DNA of 64,000 nucleotides, taken from contig JACKNH010000017.1 of the NCBI GenBank assembly GCA_024234975.1, positions 1-64,000 of the forward strand. Reading direction: 5' to 3'. Each line of letters starts with the position of its first letter. Position 1 is the first letter of the stretch. This document shows positions 8,823 through 17,143 of this stretch, piece by piece. The notes below the pieces were generated by a model. It did no database searches. It saw only the letters and a list, made by a program, of their open reading frames with translations, and was not told the DNA's origin. The stretch comes from Gammaproteobacteria bacterium (GTDB lineage: Bacteria > Pseudomonadota > Gammaproteobacteria > Ga0077536). The position numbers and the translations under genes are program-made.

Positions 8823-9518
8823 TCAGATCGCCGGCAGGCCTTGTTTGATGTTGTCCAGGCATACGTCCTCGCGCAGCCGGGCATTGTGCTGGCGCTTGTA
8901 AACCAGCACCGTCTCCCACGGGCGGGTGAAGGTTTCCGGATCTTCGAAGTGAATATGGTTTTCCAGCGTATCGGCGTCACGCAGGCGCAAGCGCTCGGTC
9001 ATTACCAGGTTGTCACTGTGTGGCAGGCCGGAGGCATCCATGAAGGTCTCGTGCATCAAGCCCATCGACCTCACCACCAGCGTGTCGCCTTCCCACTTGC
9101 CGCTCGGAATTCCCATCGACAACGGGTAATACAGTTCCAGTTCCGCGCCACTCATGTCCACCAGCCGCACCCAGCGATTCCATTGGAAGAAGAATCCCAC
9201 CTGGCGTCGGTCAACCATGATTTCGAACGGTTGCGCTTCGGTCAGCAGGCGCGGCAACCCCGCTGCTGCGCACCAGCTGGTCCGATCGAGCATACGATCG
9301 CCACCTTCCAACCCGCGCCGCCGTTCGTCGTAGATACGTTGTGCCTCGGGCAGTAATGGCGGCGCCGATCCGTCCGCGGCACGCAGCGCATGCACGGGTT
9401 CGGCGATACGCCAGACCCCGTTGAATTCATCGTGATTGAATTCCGCGGCCAGAACGGCCTGCGATAGCGGCCACAGCAAGGCCAGCGCGACGACGTACAC
9501 TGAACGAAACTTCTTCAT
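8823..9518 (-). CDS. Exported GHW-GDTL family protein (copy 2)
   Basis: A 231-residue protein with a clear signal peptide (A-V-L-A-A). It keeps the domain order of its neighbour: F-N-G-V-W near the mature N terminus, W-C-A-A-A-G-L-P, then S-G-K-W-E-G-D-T-L-V-V-R-S-M-G-L and S-G-L-P-H-S-D-N-L. Here the GHSVGHW core is replaced by G-I-P-S-G-K-W, so the conserved His is missing and this copy has diverged. It is the middle gene of the DUF6152/GHW operon, 45 bases after the DUF6152 gene. Function unknown. Confidence 0.72.
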   Translation of the reverse strand: MKKFRSVYVVALALLWPLSQAVLAAEFNHDEFNGVWRIAEPVHALRAADGSAPPLLPEAQRIYDERRRGLEGGDRMLDRTSWCAAAGLPRLLTEAQPFEIMVDRRQVGFFFQWNRWVRLVDMSGAELELYYPLSMGIPSGKWEGDTLVVRSMGLMHETFMDASGLPHSDNLVMTERLRLRDADTLENHIHFEDPETFTRPWETVLVYKRQHNARLREDVCLDNIKQGLPAI

Positions 9519-9563
9519 CTTGGAAAATCTCCGGGACGCACTGCGGGGATTGGCACGTATCGA

Positions 9564-10016
9564 TTAGTCGGCGCCTGCAAGAATCGGTGATGGAGGAACT
9601 TCAGACGGTGCATCGAATGCCTTGCCTGAATAGATGCGTGGCGCGATGCCGGAAAGCCGTTCGCCGGACGGCAGGTAGATATACATCAGTGTGCCGCGGG
9701 GTGCGCCGTTCTTAGCTGGACAGAAGACGACGGTGACTTCGTCGCCCGGCTTGACGCTGTCCTTGCGCCACCCCATGCGGATATTGAATACCGGTGCGCC
9801 GAGTTCGAAACCAAACTCGATGGATTCACCGGCAGAATTTTCAACCAGCATCTGCACCCAGGAATGTGGATTGGTCCACTGCAGTTCCTTGATCGTACCG
9901 GTCACCGCGTACGCATGGGTGTAATCGAACTCGACGATGGAATGATGGCTGGAGGCCGGTGCACTGAAGCCCAGCCAGAGCGCCAACAGAAATAACCGCG
10001 GAATCATTCGTGTCAC
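9564..10016 (-). CDS. DUF6152 family exported protein (copy A)
   Basis: A 150-residue protein with a signal peptide directly followed by the family hallmark S-H-H-S at the predicted mature N terminus, then G-T-I-K-E-L-Q-W-T-N-P-H-S-W-V. The HH pair so near the mature N terminus, together with the later N-P-H, resembles an exposed metal-binding site (inference). GTG 10016 is the likely start: AGGAG lies 9 bases upstream, and ATG 10007 would be too far. It is first in an operon with two GHW-GDTL genes. Confidence 0.82.
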   Translation of the reverse strand: MTRMIPRLFLLALWLGFSAPASSHHSIVEFDYTHAYAVTGTIKELQWTNPHSWVQMLVENSAGESIEFGFELGAPVFNIRMGWRKDSVKPGDEVTVVFCPAKNGAPRGTLMYIYLPSGERLSGIAPRIYSGKAFDAPSEVPPSPILAGAD

Positions 10017-10154
10017 CGTGCCGTACTCCTTAGCCTGTCATGGATTCCATTTGCCCGACAGCGCGGGCGTGGCGGCAATAGTGACGCGCGATGGAGCGGA
10101 CTGCAAATGCCGCGATGAAAAACTTCTTCCGACAGGTCGAGGAAACGAACGCCG

Positions 10155-11090
10155 TTAAGCGTGATCGTTGACGGGCGACAATAATGGCTCGCCCGCAAAG
10201 TGACGGCGCAGGTTTTCCCGCAGCTGACCGAACATATCGACACCCGCCTCGCGGGTGAACCCGGCGAGATGCGGGCTTAACACCACGTTCTTCATTTCCG
10301 CCCAGGTTTTGGCGGCAGGTGGCTCGTCGGCAAAGACATCCAGCGCGGCGCCACCGAGTTTGCCGTCACGCAGCATCGTACGCATGGTCGTTTCATCCAC
10401 CAGGAAGCCGCGCGAGATATTGACCAGTACGCCGCTCGGGCCAAGCGCGTGCAAAATATCACGATTGATCTGGCCCGCGTTCTCCGGCACGGCGCGACTG
10501 GCGACGACAAGGATGTCGCTCCACTGCGCCAGTGCCAGCAACGATTCGGCGCGGGTGAAACCGCTGGCCGGCTTGGCCCGCGGTCCCCACCATTGAACAT
10601 CGATGTCGTGTGCTGCCAGCCGCCTTGCAATGGCACTGCCGATACGACCCAGGCCCACGACGCCTGCTCGGCGCCCGCGCAACGATGGCCTTGGCACCAG
10701 TGCATCTCGCCATTCCCCGGAGCGGACCATGCGATCCCCGGTCGGAATTCCGTGCCACCAGGCCAGTAGCAACGCGATGGCGTGATCGGCTACGTCATGG
10801 GCATTGATGCCGGCGGCGCTTGTCAGGCGGATGTCGCGTTCGCGTAGATGGGCGAGATCGATGCCGCCGTAGCCGGTGGCAAAGCTGGCCACCAGCCGCA
10901 GATTGGGCAGCGCGTCGATGATTGCATTGGGCAAATCGCCCGCGCATGCCACGGCTTCGATCTCCGCGGCCATCACCGGGGTGATTCCGCCCAGTTGGTC
11001 TTCCGGCAGGTACAGTTTGCAGCCCGGATCCCAGGCGGATCGCTTGGCGGCGAGAAAGCCGCCGTGGACCAGAATGGCCCGCTCACCCAT
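10155..11090 (-). CDS. D-2-hydroxyacid dehydrogenase family protein
   Basis: A 311-residue NAD(P)-dependent 2-hydroxyacid dehydrogenase. The Rossmann motif G-L-G-R-I-G lies in the centre. The catalytic Arg (in A-S-R-A-V-P-E-N), Glu (D-V-F-A-D-E-P) and His (S-P-H-L-A-G-F) are all present in order. It should reduce a 2-keto acid or oxidise a D-2-hydroxyacid in the cytoplasm; the sequence does not tell glyoxylate/hydroxypyruvate reductase from a more specialised substrate. The upstream BKACE gene ends 11 bases before this start, so the two share a transcript. Confidence 0.88.
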   Translation of the reverse strand: MGERAILVHGGFLAAKRSAWDPGCKLYLPEDQLGGITPVMAAEIEAVACAGDLPNAIIDALPNLRLVASFATGYGGIDLAHLRERDIRLTSAAGINAHDVADHAIALLLAWWHGIPTGDRMVRSGEWRDALVPRPSLRGRRAGVVGLGRIGSAIARRLAAHDIDVQWWGPRAKPASGFTRAESLLALAQWSDILVVASRAVPENAGQINRDILHALGPSGVLVNISRGFLVDETTMRTMLRDGKLGGAALDVFADEPPAAKTWAEMKNVVLSPHLAGFTREAGVDMFGQLRENLRRHFAGEPLLSPVNDHA

Positions 11091-11101
11091 GAGGTCAAGT
11101 C

Positions 11102-11998
11102 CTATATACGGAACCGTGCTCGAGCTTCTTCGACCGTCGCCGGTTTCATCCCATAGATGGCGGCAATCCTGGCGGCGGCTTTCACCATTTCAGAGTTGTC
11201 GCGCGCAACGGTGCCGTCGGGCAGGTGAACACCGTCCTCGAAACCTACGCGCACCAGGTCGCAGCCCATGGCCAGACCCAGTGTCACCATGCGGAACATA
11301 TCGTGACCGGTAGCAGTCACGCCCACGATCGCTTGCGGGAACATCCGCAGACCTTCGTCGATGCTGAAGATGATGTTGCGGGCAATCGGTGGCGTGGCGC
11401 CGAAGCCACCGCCGTACAGCAACCAGAGGTTGTCGCGGTCCTTGTCGAACAGTCCTTCGTTGGCGTAACGCATCATGCGATGCAGAGAGCTGGCTTCGAC
11501 GATTTCATATTCGAGCGCCGAGCCCTTGCCGTAGACCGCCTTGATGGTCTGCTTCAACAGCTCGGGAGAATTCACATACGGGGTTTCGCCGGGATAGCCG
11601 CCTTCCGGATTGTAGAAATCGGCCGAGCCGGCAGCGATGCCAAACAAATCCTGCTGCGGTTCGATTTCCAGCAGGCCCAGGCGCTCTTCGTCGGACGGCC
11701 AGTGCAACTGACCGGTCGTCGGATCACGACGGACACCGATACCGTTGGTGGTCTGGATCAGGATTGGCGAGCGGGCGCGGATCTCGCGGATGATTTCGGC
11801 ATAGATCGCTTTATCACCGCTGTTCTTGCCGTCCGGCCCGCGCGCGTGAACGTGCACCACGGCTGCGCCGGCTTCATGGCAACGTGCTGCGGCTTCGCCG
11901 ATTTCCCTGGGTTGCTTCGGAATGACGGCGCCGTCGCGGTCCTGCTGCATGCCGCCGTTCAGGGCGACGGTAATGATGACCTTGTTGCCAGTAAGCAT
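11102..11998 (-). CDS. BKACE (DUF849) beta-keto acid cleavage enzyme
   Basis: A 298-residue TIM-barrel protein of the BKACE/3-keto-5-aminohexanoate cleavage family. It carries the metal-binding V-H-V-H-A-R motif near residue 50, the N-terminal T-V-A-L-N-G-G, and the later R-V-G-F-E-D-G. These enzymes use Zn2+ to condense a beta-keto acid with acetyl-CoA, giving an acyl-CoA and acetoacetate. The family has many substrates, so the beta-keto acid here is open. It pairs with the hydroxyacid dehydrogenase and is divergent from an MFS carrier gene, which suggests uptake and breakdown of one organic acid. Confidence 0.88.
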   Translation of the reverse strand: MLTGNKVIITVALNGGMQQDRDGAVIPKQPREIGEAAARCHEAGAAVVHVHARGPDGKNSGDKAIYAEIIREIRARSPILIQTTNGIGVRRDPTTGQLHWPSDEERLGLLEIEPQQDLFGIAAGSADFYNPEGGYPGETPYVNSPELLKQTIKAVYGKGSALEYEIVEASSLHRMMRYANEGLFDKDRDNLWLLYGGGFGATPPIARNIIFSIDEGLRMFPQAIVGVTATGHDMFRMVTLGLAMGCDLVRVGFEDGVHLPDGTVARDNSEMVKAAARIAAIYGMKPATVEEARARFRI

Positions 11999-12192
11999 GG
12001 AAAATCTCGTGTCCTGTGAAGCGGCGGATTATCACCGCCGTGGAATGACGCGTCTGTCCTTTTTGTGCATGACAACGTGCCACGAATGCGGCGCAGTATG
12101 ACGTAAGGCGGGCGGCCGGCCTGTCATTGGCTGAGAGGATAGATGGCCCCTATACCCCATGCGAGGATGCCCGGCCTGGGGGACAGGATTAC

Positions 12193-13479
12193 ATGGTTGC
12201 AGACACAACATCTACGCCAGCGGCACACACGGGCGCCGCGCCGAGCGCGCTGAATATACCCCTCATCCTGGTCTGCAGTCTTGCCTATTTCTTCGATGGG
12301 TTGATCCACACCATCATGGGACCGCTGGCCCCGGAAATCGCCACCGAGCTGCAATTGAGTCATGCGCAGATGGGCCCGATATTCTCCGCCAACCTCATCG
12401 GCCAATGCATCGGACTGATGACCGTGCCAATGCTGGTCGGCCGATTGGGGCATCGCTGGATCACTGTGGTCACGCTGATCGGTTTCGGCCTGTTTGAAGT
12501 GCTCGTCGGTTTTGCTGAGTCCGCCCAGCAACTGTTCATGTTGCGCATGGTGACCGGCTATTTCCTCGGTGGCTGTCTGCCAAGCTGTCTCGCGATTGTG
12601 ACGGCGCTGGCGCCGGCCAGACGGCGCGGGTTCGCTGTCACGCTGTTGTTCACCGGTTATGGCCTGGGCTCGACCGTTGCCGGCGTGGTCGCCGGGGTGT
12701 TTGCCGCCTGGGGTGGCTGGCGCGCGGCGTCGATCGTCGTCGGGATCGTCTGCATGCTTTCCGCAGTCGTGGCATGGCGTTGGCTGGTCGAACCACCGAC
12801 GCGGCAGGGCAGCGCGGCGAACCCGGTATCGACCCCGTTGCGCGATGCGTTGGCATTGATGTCGCGCCCTTACGCCGTCGGCACATTGATGTTGTGGCTG
12901 CTGTTCATCGCCATGCTGACCGTCAACTACTGCCTGTTCTCCTGGTTGCCGACGATGCTGGTTGAGGTAGGCCGTGAGGCTTCCATCGCGGCAATGTCGG
13001 TTTCCATATTCTCGCTGGGCGGCATCATTGCCGCGCTGGGTGTTGGCCTGCTGATCGACAAGTTTGGCGCAATGCGGATTCTCGTCAGTTTCCTGCTGAT
13101 CGCCGCAGCGCTGTTGTTTGTCTGCGGACAGGTCATGGCGACAGCATCCACCGCGGTATTACTGGGCTTGCTGGGCGCCGGCGGATTCTTCTTCCTGGGC
13201 GCATACGGCGGCGTCAATGTGGTGCTTACCAGCTATTACCCCGACTGGCTGCGCGCCATCGGCATCGGCTGGGCGAAAAGCGTCGGGCGGATTGGCACCA
13301 TCATCGCGCCGATCCTGATCGGGTTCGGACTCAGTGCCGGAATGGCCGAGACAACGTTAATGTCTTTGTCAGCTTTGCCCACTTTGCTTGCTGTGCTTGC
13401 TCTGCTCGTAATCGCCGTTGTAACTTGCAAAACCGCCGCGGACGACGCCACCGTAGACGGCGCCACTGCGAGCAATTAG
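12193..13479 (+). CDS. MFS transporter, aromatic-acid/organic-acid symporter type
   Basis: A 428-residue major facilitator with about 12 hydrophobic segments. The first helix reads A-Y-F-F-D-G-L, and the loop 2-3 motif is L-V-G-R-L-G-H-R-W. The style resembles the aromatic acid:H+ symporter (AAHS) group, so an aromatic or short organic acid is a likely cargo; that is inference. ATG 12193 is chosen over an upstream TTG at 12127 because GGGGGA-C-AGG lies 6 bases before it and the added residues look non-native. The luxR gene follows after 9 bases, so both are in one operon. Confidence 0.85.
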   Translation: MVADTTSTPAAHTGAAPSALNIPLILVCSLAYFFDGLIHTIMGPLAPEIATELQLSHAQMGPIFSANLIGQCIGLMTVPMLVGRLGHRWITVVTLIGFGLFEVLVGFAESAQQLFMLRMVTGYFLGGCLPSCLAIVTALAPARRRGFAVTLLFTGYGLGSTVAGVVAGVFAAWGGWRAASIVVGIVCMLSAVVAWRWLVEPPTRQGSAANPVSTPLRDALALMSRPYAVGTLMLWLLFIAMLTVNYCLFSWLPTMLVEVGREASIAAMSVSIFSLGGIIAALGVGLLIDKFGAMRILVSFLLIAAALLFVCGQVMATASTAVLLGLLGAGGFFFLGAYGGVNVVLTSYYPDWLRAIGIGWAKSVGRIGTIIAPILIGFGLSAGMAETTLMSLSALPTLLAVLALLVIAVVTCKTAADDATVDGATASN

Positions 13480-13488
13480 GAGGTCCGC

Positions 13489-14268
13489 ATGTCGGAAATC
13501 AGCCAAATCAAACATTGGCACGCGCCTACCAGCATGGGCGGCGTTTACGAACAACTGCTGGGCGCCATCGGCACTGACGAGTTCGGCGACACAGTCAAGG
13601 ATTCAATGCAGAAGGTGACGCGCGGCGTGCGTCGCCTCTACCTGTTCGAGGCCAATGGGCAGCAGGAGAACGTCCTGCAGTATTACTCCTGCGAGCCCGA
13701 AGTGGTGGATCTGTTTCCCACCTACTGCCGCTGGTACCAGCACCTTGATCCGCTCAGTGATGCTTACCTCGCGGCGCCGGAATGCAGCGACGTCGCATTG
13801 CAGCGCATCTACCCGGACGACATCGAGTCCATCGGCTTCCGCCGGCGCTTTTTCGATGACGCCGGTATCGTCGAGCGGGTGGGTATCGTGCAGCGTGGCA
13901 ATGACGCGTGGCGCGGCATGACGGTCGCGAGGCATGCCAGAGAAGGCCGGTTCTCAGACGAAGAATTGGATGCACTGGTCGGGCTGGCCTGCCTCACCCT
14001 GCCGATGCTGCCGCTGAACCGAAAGCGCGGTCCATCAGCGCCACCGCTGACAGTGGACCAGTTGGAAGACCGCTTCGGGCGCCGCTACCAGCAACTCACC
14101 AGGCGTGAACGCCAGGTCTGCGCCCGCGCGGCGCTGGGCATGACAGTGGAAGCCACTGCGCGCGACCTGGGTATCGCCCGCACGTCGGTTCTGACCTATC
14201 GCCAGCGGGCGTACCAGCGCTTGCAGGTGAACAGTCCATGCGAGCTTTGTACGCTGGTGACCCACTAA
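13489..14268 (+). CDS. LuxR-type helix-turn-helix transcriptional regulator
   Basis: A 259-residue regulator with a C-terminal LuxR/GerE helix-turn-helix (about 200-255: L-T-R-R-E-R-Q-V-C-A-R-A-A-L-G-M-T, then I-A-R-T-S-V). The N-terminal 180 residues do not show the tryptophan/aspartate signature of acyl-homoserine-lactone receptors, so the ligand is unknown. An AGGAGGT site sits 4 bases before ATG 13489. It is cotranscribed with the MFS gene and ends at a strong terminator, so it probably controls the carrier and the divergent BKACE/dehydrogenase pair. Confidence 0.85.
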   Translation: MSEISQIKHWHAPTSMGGVYEQLLGAIGTDEFGDTVKDSMQKVTRGVRRLYLFEANGQQENVLQYYSCEPEVVDLFPTYCRWYQHLDPLSDAYLAAPECSDVALQRIYPDDIESIGFRRRFFDDAGIVERVGIVQRGNDAWRGMTVARHAREGRFSDEELDALVGLACLTLPMLPLNRKRGPSAPPLTVDQLEDRFGRRYQQLTRRERQVCARAALGMTVEATARDLGIARTSVLTYRQRAYQRLQVNSPCELCTLVTH

Positions 14269-14307
14269 TCCACGCGGCCCTGCGCACTTAACTCTTGCCG
14301 CAACCAG

Positions 14308-14345
14308 ACACCCGGCGTCAGCGATGGCGCCGGGTGTTTGTTTTG
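14308..14345 (+). terminator. Rho-independent terminator after luxR-type gene
   Basis: Perfect 10-bp stem ACACCCGGCG/CGCCGGGTGT with a 10-base loop, followed by TTGTTTTG. It lies 40 bases after the luxR stop and separates that operon from the next genes. Confidence 0.88.
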
Positions 14346-14518
14346 TAGTCCTCTGTGATGACAGGTCGACAACCGTAAACCCGAGCGCACGGCTTGTTGC
14401 GTCACTCACGCGTCCTCTGCACAGCGGACATACCCTGCGTCAACCCCATCGCTATACTCGAACGCCATTCAAGCGCACCGCGCGTGGGCGACGGGCTTGC
14501 ACAACACAGGGGAATTCA

Positions 14519-14893
14519 ATGGAAGGTTTTGATGATGGCCGCGAGAAAGCCGGCCTTGAGATATTGGAACAACTCGGCTGGGGCCACAATGAAGGCACCA
14601 GGGCGATAGACGAAGACCTTTGGCGCATTATCTCGGAGGCCAATTTCGGCACCATCTGGGCGCGTCCGGGTCTCTCACTACGTGATCGGGAAATGATCTG
14701 TATCTCCATCCTGATCGCCATCGGCGCCCACGGTGTCGCGATGCATTTCAAACACGCCCATCACGTTGGCATCACCGACGACGAGTTGAAGGAAATCATT
14801 CTGCAGACGATTCCGTACGCCGGCCTGCCCAAAGCACTCGGTGCCATGGCATTGCTGCGCAAGGTTCAGAGCGGGGCGGAATTCAATCTCTGA
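14519..14893 (+). CDS. Carboxymuconolactone decarboxylase-like (AhpD-fold) protein
   Basis: A 124-residue all-helical protein of the CMD family. The G-L-S-L-R-D-R-E-M segment and the C-terminal G-x-P-K-A-L are those of gamma-carboxymuconolactone decarboxylase (PcaC-like). The AhpD CxxC redox pair is absent, so a decarboxylase- or lactonase-type role is more likely than peroxidase. AGGGGA lies 5 bases before the ATG. It is followed after 55 bases by a class II aldolase gene, an arrangement that suits breakdown of an aromatic ring-cleavage product (inference). Confidence 0.85.
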   Translation: MEGFDDGREKAGLEILEQLGWGHNEGTRAIDEDLWRIISEANFGTIWARPGLSLRDREMICISILIAIGAHGVAMHFKHAHHVGITDDELKEIILQTIPYAGLPKALGAMALLRKVQSGAEFNL

Positions 14894-14948
14894 CATCATG
14901 GCCTGAAGGCCAGTCGCAGTGACCGCGGACACAGCAGGGGGAAGCGTT

Positions 14949-15734
14949 ATGCAAGTCGGCAACATCATGGAGTCCACGGTCAAGGCCGCTGAGATTTCGG
15001 CGGCCGAATGGGACGAGCGGGTTGAACTGGCCATTGCCTACCGGTTGTTCGACTGGCTGGGCATCACCGATCTGATCCATACCCATATCTCCGTCAGAGT
15101 TCCCGGTGAAAACGGCCATTTCCTGCAACTGCCCTATGGCCACCTGTTCCACGAGGCGCGGGCGTCGGCGATGGTCAAATGTGACGTCAACGGCAACATC
15201 ATTTCCGACCCGACCGGGCTTGGCATCAGTATCGGCGGATTCTGCATCCACAGCGCCATTCACATGGCAAATCCGCGCGCGGCCTGCATCATGCACGCAC
15301 ACACCGAAGCCACGATTGCTGTTGCGAATTACCGCGATGGACTATTGCCACTCAGTCAGCATGCACTGAGGTTCTACGGTCGTATGGGATACCTGGATTA
15401 CTGCGGCGCGTTCAACACCGAGGAGAAGCGCCAACGTCTGGCCGCCGCACTGGGCGATGGCGATGTTTTGATGTTGCGCAATCACGGGCCGCTGGTCATC
15501 GGCAGCAACGTGCGCGAGGCCTTCTCACGCATGTACTACCTCGAACGTGCCTGCCGCATGCAGGTCGCGACCTTGTCCGCCTGCCGCGATCCGAAAACCG
15601 AATTGGCCTGGCCACTGCAGGAGGACTGCGAATTCATGGCCAAAGGCTTTGCCGGTGGCGCCGCGGTGATCGACCGGGAATGGCGTGCATTGGTCCGCAT
15701 GCTTGATGTGCGTGGCGACGATTACGACAGCTGA
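14949..15734 (+). CDS. Class II aldolase/adducin family protein
   Basis: A 261-residue zinc-dependent class II aldolase-type protein. Metal ligands are visible in the I-M-H-A-H-T-E-A motif and the later L-R-N-H-G-P-L-V, and an active-site region contains Y-G-H-L-F-H-E. Family members split or decarboxylate phosphorylated sugars or hydroxyaromatic acids, such as hydroxybenzoate- or HOPDA-related compounds; the substrate is not readable here. ATG 14949 has GGGGGA 6 bases upstream, whereas the GTG at 14919 has none. It ends the operon begun by the CMD-like gene. Confidence 0.85.
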   Translation: MQVGNIMESTVKAAEISAAEWDERVELAIAYRLFDWLGITDLIHTHISVRVPGENGHFLQLPYGHLFHEARASAMVKCDVNGNIISDPTGLGISIGGFCIHSAIHMANPRAACIMHAHTEATIAVANYRDGLLPLSQHALRFYGRMGYLDYCGAFNTEEKRQRLAAALGDGDVLMLRNHGPLVIGSNVREAFSRMYYLERACRMQVATLSACRDPKTELAWPLQEDCEFMAKGFAGGAAVIDREWRALVRMLDVRGDDYDS

Positions 15735-15769
15735 GCGCAGATCGCAAATTGACCGGCCGCGATGGCGGC

Positions 15770-17059
15770 CTAGCGCTCTATGCGTTCCCCCTGCAGGTAC
15801 ACGTCATGGATACGGCGCGTATTCGTGATGTCCTGCAGCGGGTCGGCGTCGAGCACGATGAAGTCCGCGCGTTTGCCGACCGCAAGGGTGCCGGTGTCGT
15901 CCAGCTTGAGAAACGTGGCCGCATTCGACGTCGCGGCGATGATGACATCCGCCGGTTGCATGCCCGAGATGACCATATCCTCCATCTCCGTGTGCGGCGC
16001 CCAAGCCGTGTTGCCATCGGTGCCCAGCGCAATCGTCACGCCGGCTTCGTATAAACGTTTGAGATTCCTCGCCTGGATGCCGAATGCCGCCTGCGCTTTC
16101 GGGTTGTCACCGGCCGTCGCCAGCCGTTCCACCTGGTCATCCGGTATCCGGCCGCGCAGCCACTCGAAGTCCGCGGGCACGCCACGACCCGGTAGGTTCG
16201 GAATGAGCACGACCTCCGGGTGCGCATTGAACATCGCCACCATCTCATCGTCGATGTCGATATCGCGGACACCATGGGCGAAGGCATCGATCCCGGCGTC
16301 CAACAGACCCTTGGCGTCGGACTGATTGAAGATATGCGCGGCGACGCGCAGCCCGTTGGCATGGGCTTCATCGATGACCGCGCGATACAGATCGGGCGAC
16401 AGCTTCTGGTAGGCGCCATCGCGGTCATCCACCCAGATCTTGATGATGTCGACCTGGCGCGCCGCTTCATCGCGCACGGCGGCGCGCGCCTCTTCTTCGT
16501 TGGTGATCCAGTGCGGAACCTCACTGCGGCCCGGCTCCGGGCTGGTGATGCCGCGGCCGGCAGTGCGGTAACGTGCGGCGCCGGGGATTTCTTCCGCGCG
16601 CACCGCGAAGACTTCGCCGCTGGCATCCAGTCCCAGGCTCAACGCGGCACTGATACCAAAGCGCGCACGGGCACGCAGGTCCTCTTCCAACGCGGCGCGC
16701 TCACCGTTGAGATGCGTATGGGTATCGACTATCGCCGGCATGATCGTCATGCCACGCACATCGATGACAGTAGCGCCTGCCGGGATGGCGACCGTGCTGT
16801 CACCCACGGCGATGATTCGACCCTGATCGATGACCAGCACGCCGTCGTCAATGGGTGCGCTGCGGTCACCTGGAATCAGGCGTGCTCCCTGAAACACCGT
16901 GGCCGTGGATGCGGCCACTGAAGGTACCGGCGCCGCGGTTTCGCTCTGCGTTTTCGCGGGTGGCTCGCTCTGCGAACACGCCGTGAGAAAAACGACACCG
17001 CAGGTCAGAAGTGAACTGAGGACCTGCTTCGCTACGGATCGGGTGAACGTGGATGCCAT
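15770..17059 (-). CDS. Amidohydrolase lipoprotein
   Basis: A 429-residue amidohydrolase of the imidazolonepropionase/prolidase-like branch, carried on a lipoprotein signal peptide (L-T-A-C, Cys at residue 28). Metal ligands are visible in order: D-T-H-T-H (first pair), I-K-I-W (Lys that may be carbamylated), A-A-H-I-F, A-H-G-V and L-G-T-D-G-N. The C-terminal G-K-R-A-D-F-I-V-L-D-A is the usual beta-sandwich ending. A surface-anchored hydrolase of cyclic amides, lactones or peptides is likely; the substrate is unknown. A GGGAGAGAAG site precedes the ATG. It is the last gene of a minus-strand group, 84 bases after GHW copy 3. Confidence 0.87.
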   Translation of the reverse strand: MASTFTRSVAKQVLSSLLTCGVVFLTACSQSEPPAKTQSETAAPVPSVAASTATVFQGARLIPGDRSAPIDDGVLVIDQGRIIAVGDSTVAIPAGATVIDVRGMTIMPAIVDTHTHLNGERAALEEDLRARARFGISAALSLGLDASGEVFAVRAEEIPGAARYRTAGRGITSPEPGRSEVPHWITNEEEARAAVRDEAARQVDIIKIWVDDRDGAYQKLSPDLYRAVIDEAHANGLRVAAHIFNQSDAKGLLDAGIDAFAHGVRDIDIDDEMVAMFNAHPEVVLIPNLPGRGVPADFEWLRGRIPDDQVERLATAGDNPKAQAAFGIQARNLKRLYEAGVTIALGTDGNTAWAPHTEMEDMVISGMQPADVIIAATSNAATFLKLDDTGTLAVGKRADFIVLDADPLQDITNTRRIHDVYLQGERIER

Positions 17060-17110
17060 ACTTCTCTCCCTCGATGTTTTGATACCACCGCGAGAGATTA
17101 TGCTACAGCG

Positions 17111-17134
17111 CCCCGAGGACCGCAGCCCTCGGGG
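17111..17134 (-). terminator. Hairpin between GHW copy 3 and the amidohydrolase gene
   Basis: Perfect 8-bp stem CCCCGAGG/CCTCGGGG with an 8-base loop, and no T-run on either strand. It may slow or attenuate transcription into the amidohydrolase gene, or stabilise the 3' end of the upstream message. Confidence 0.4.
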
Positions 17135-17143
17135 TCTCGAAAA

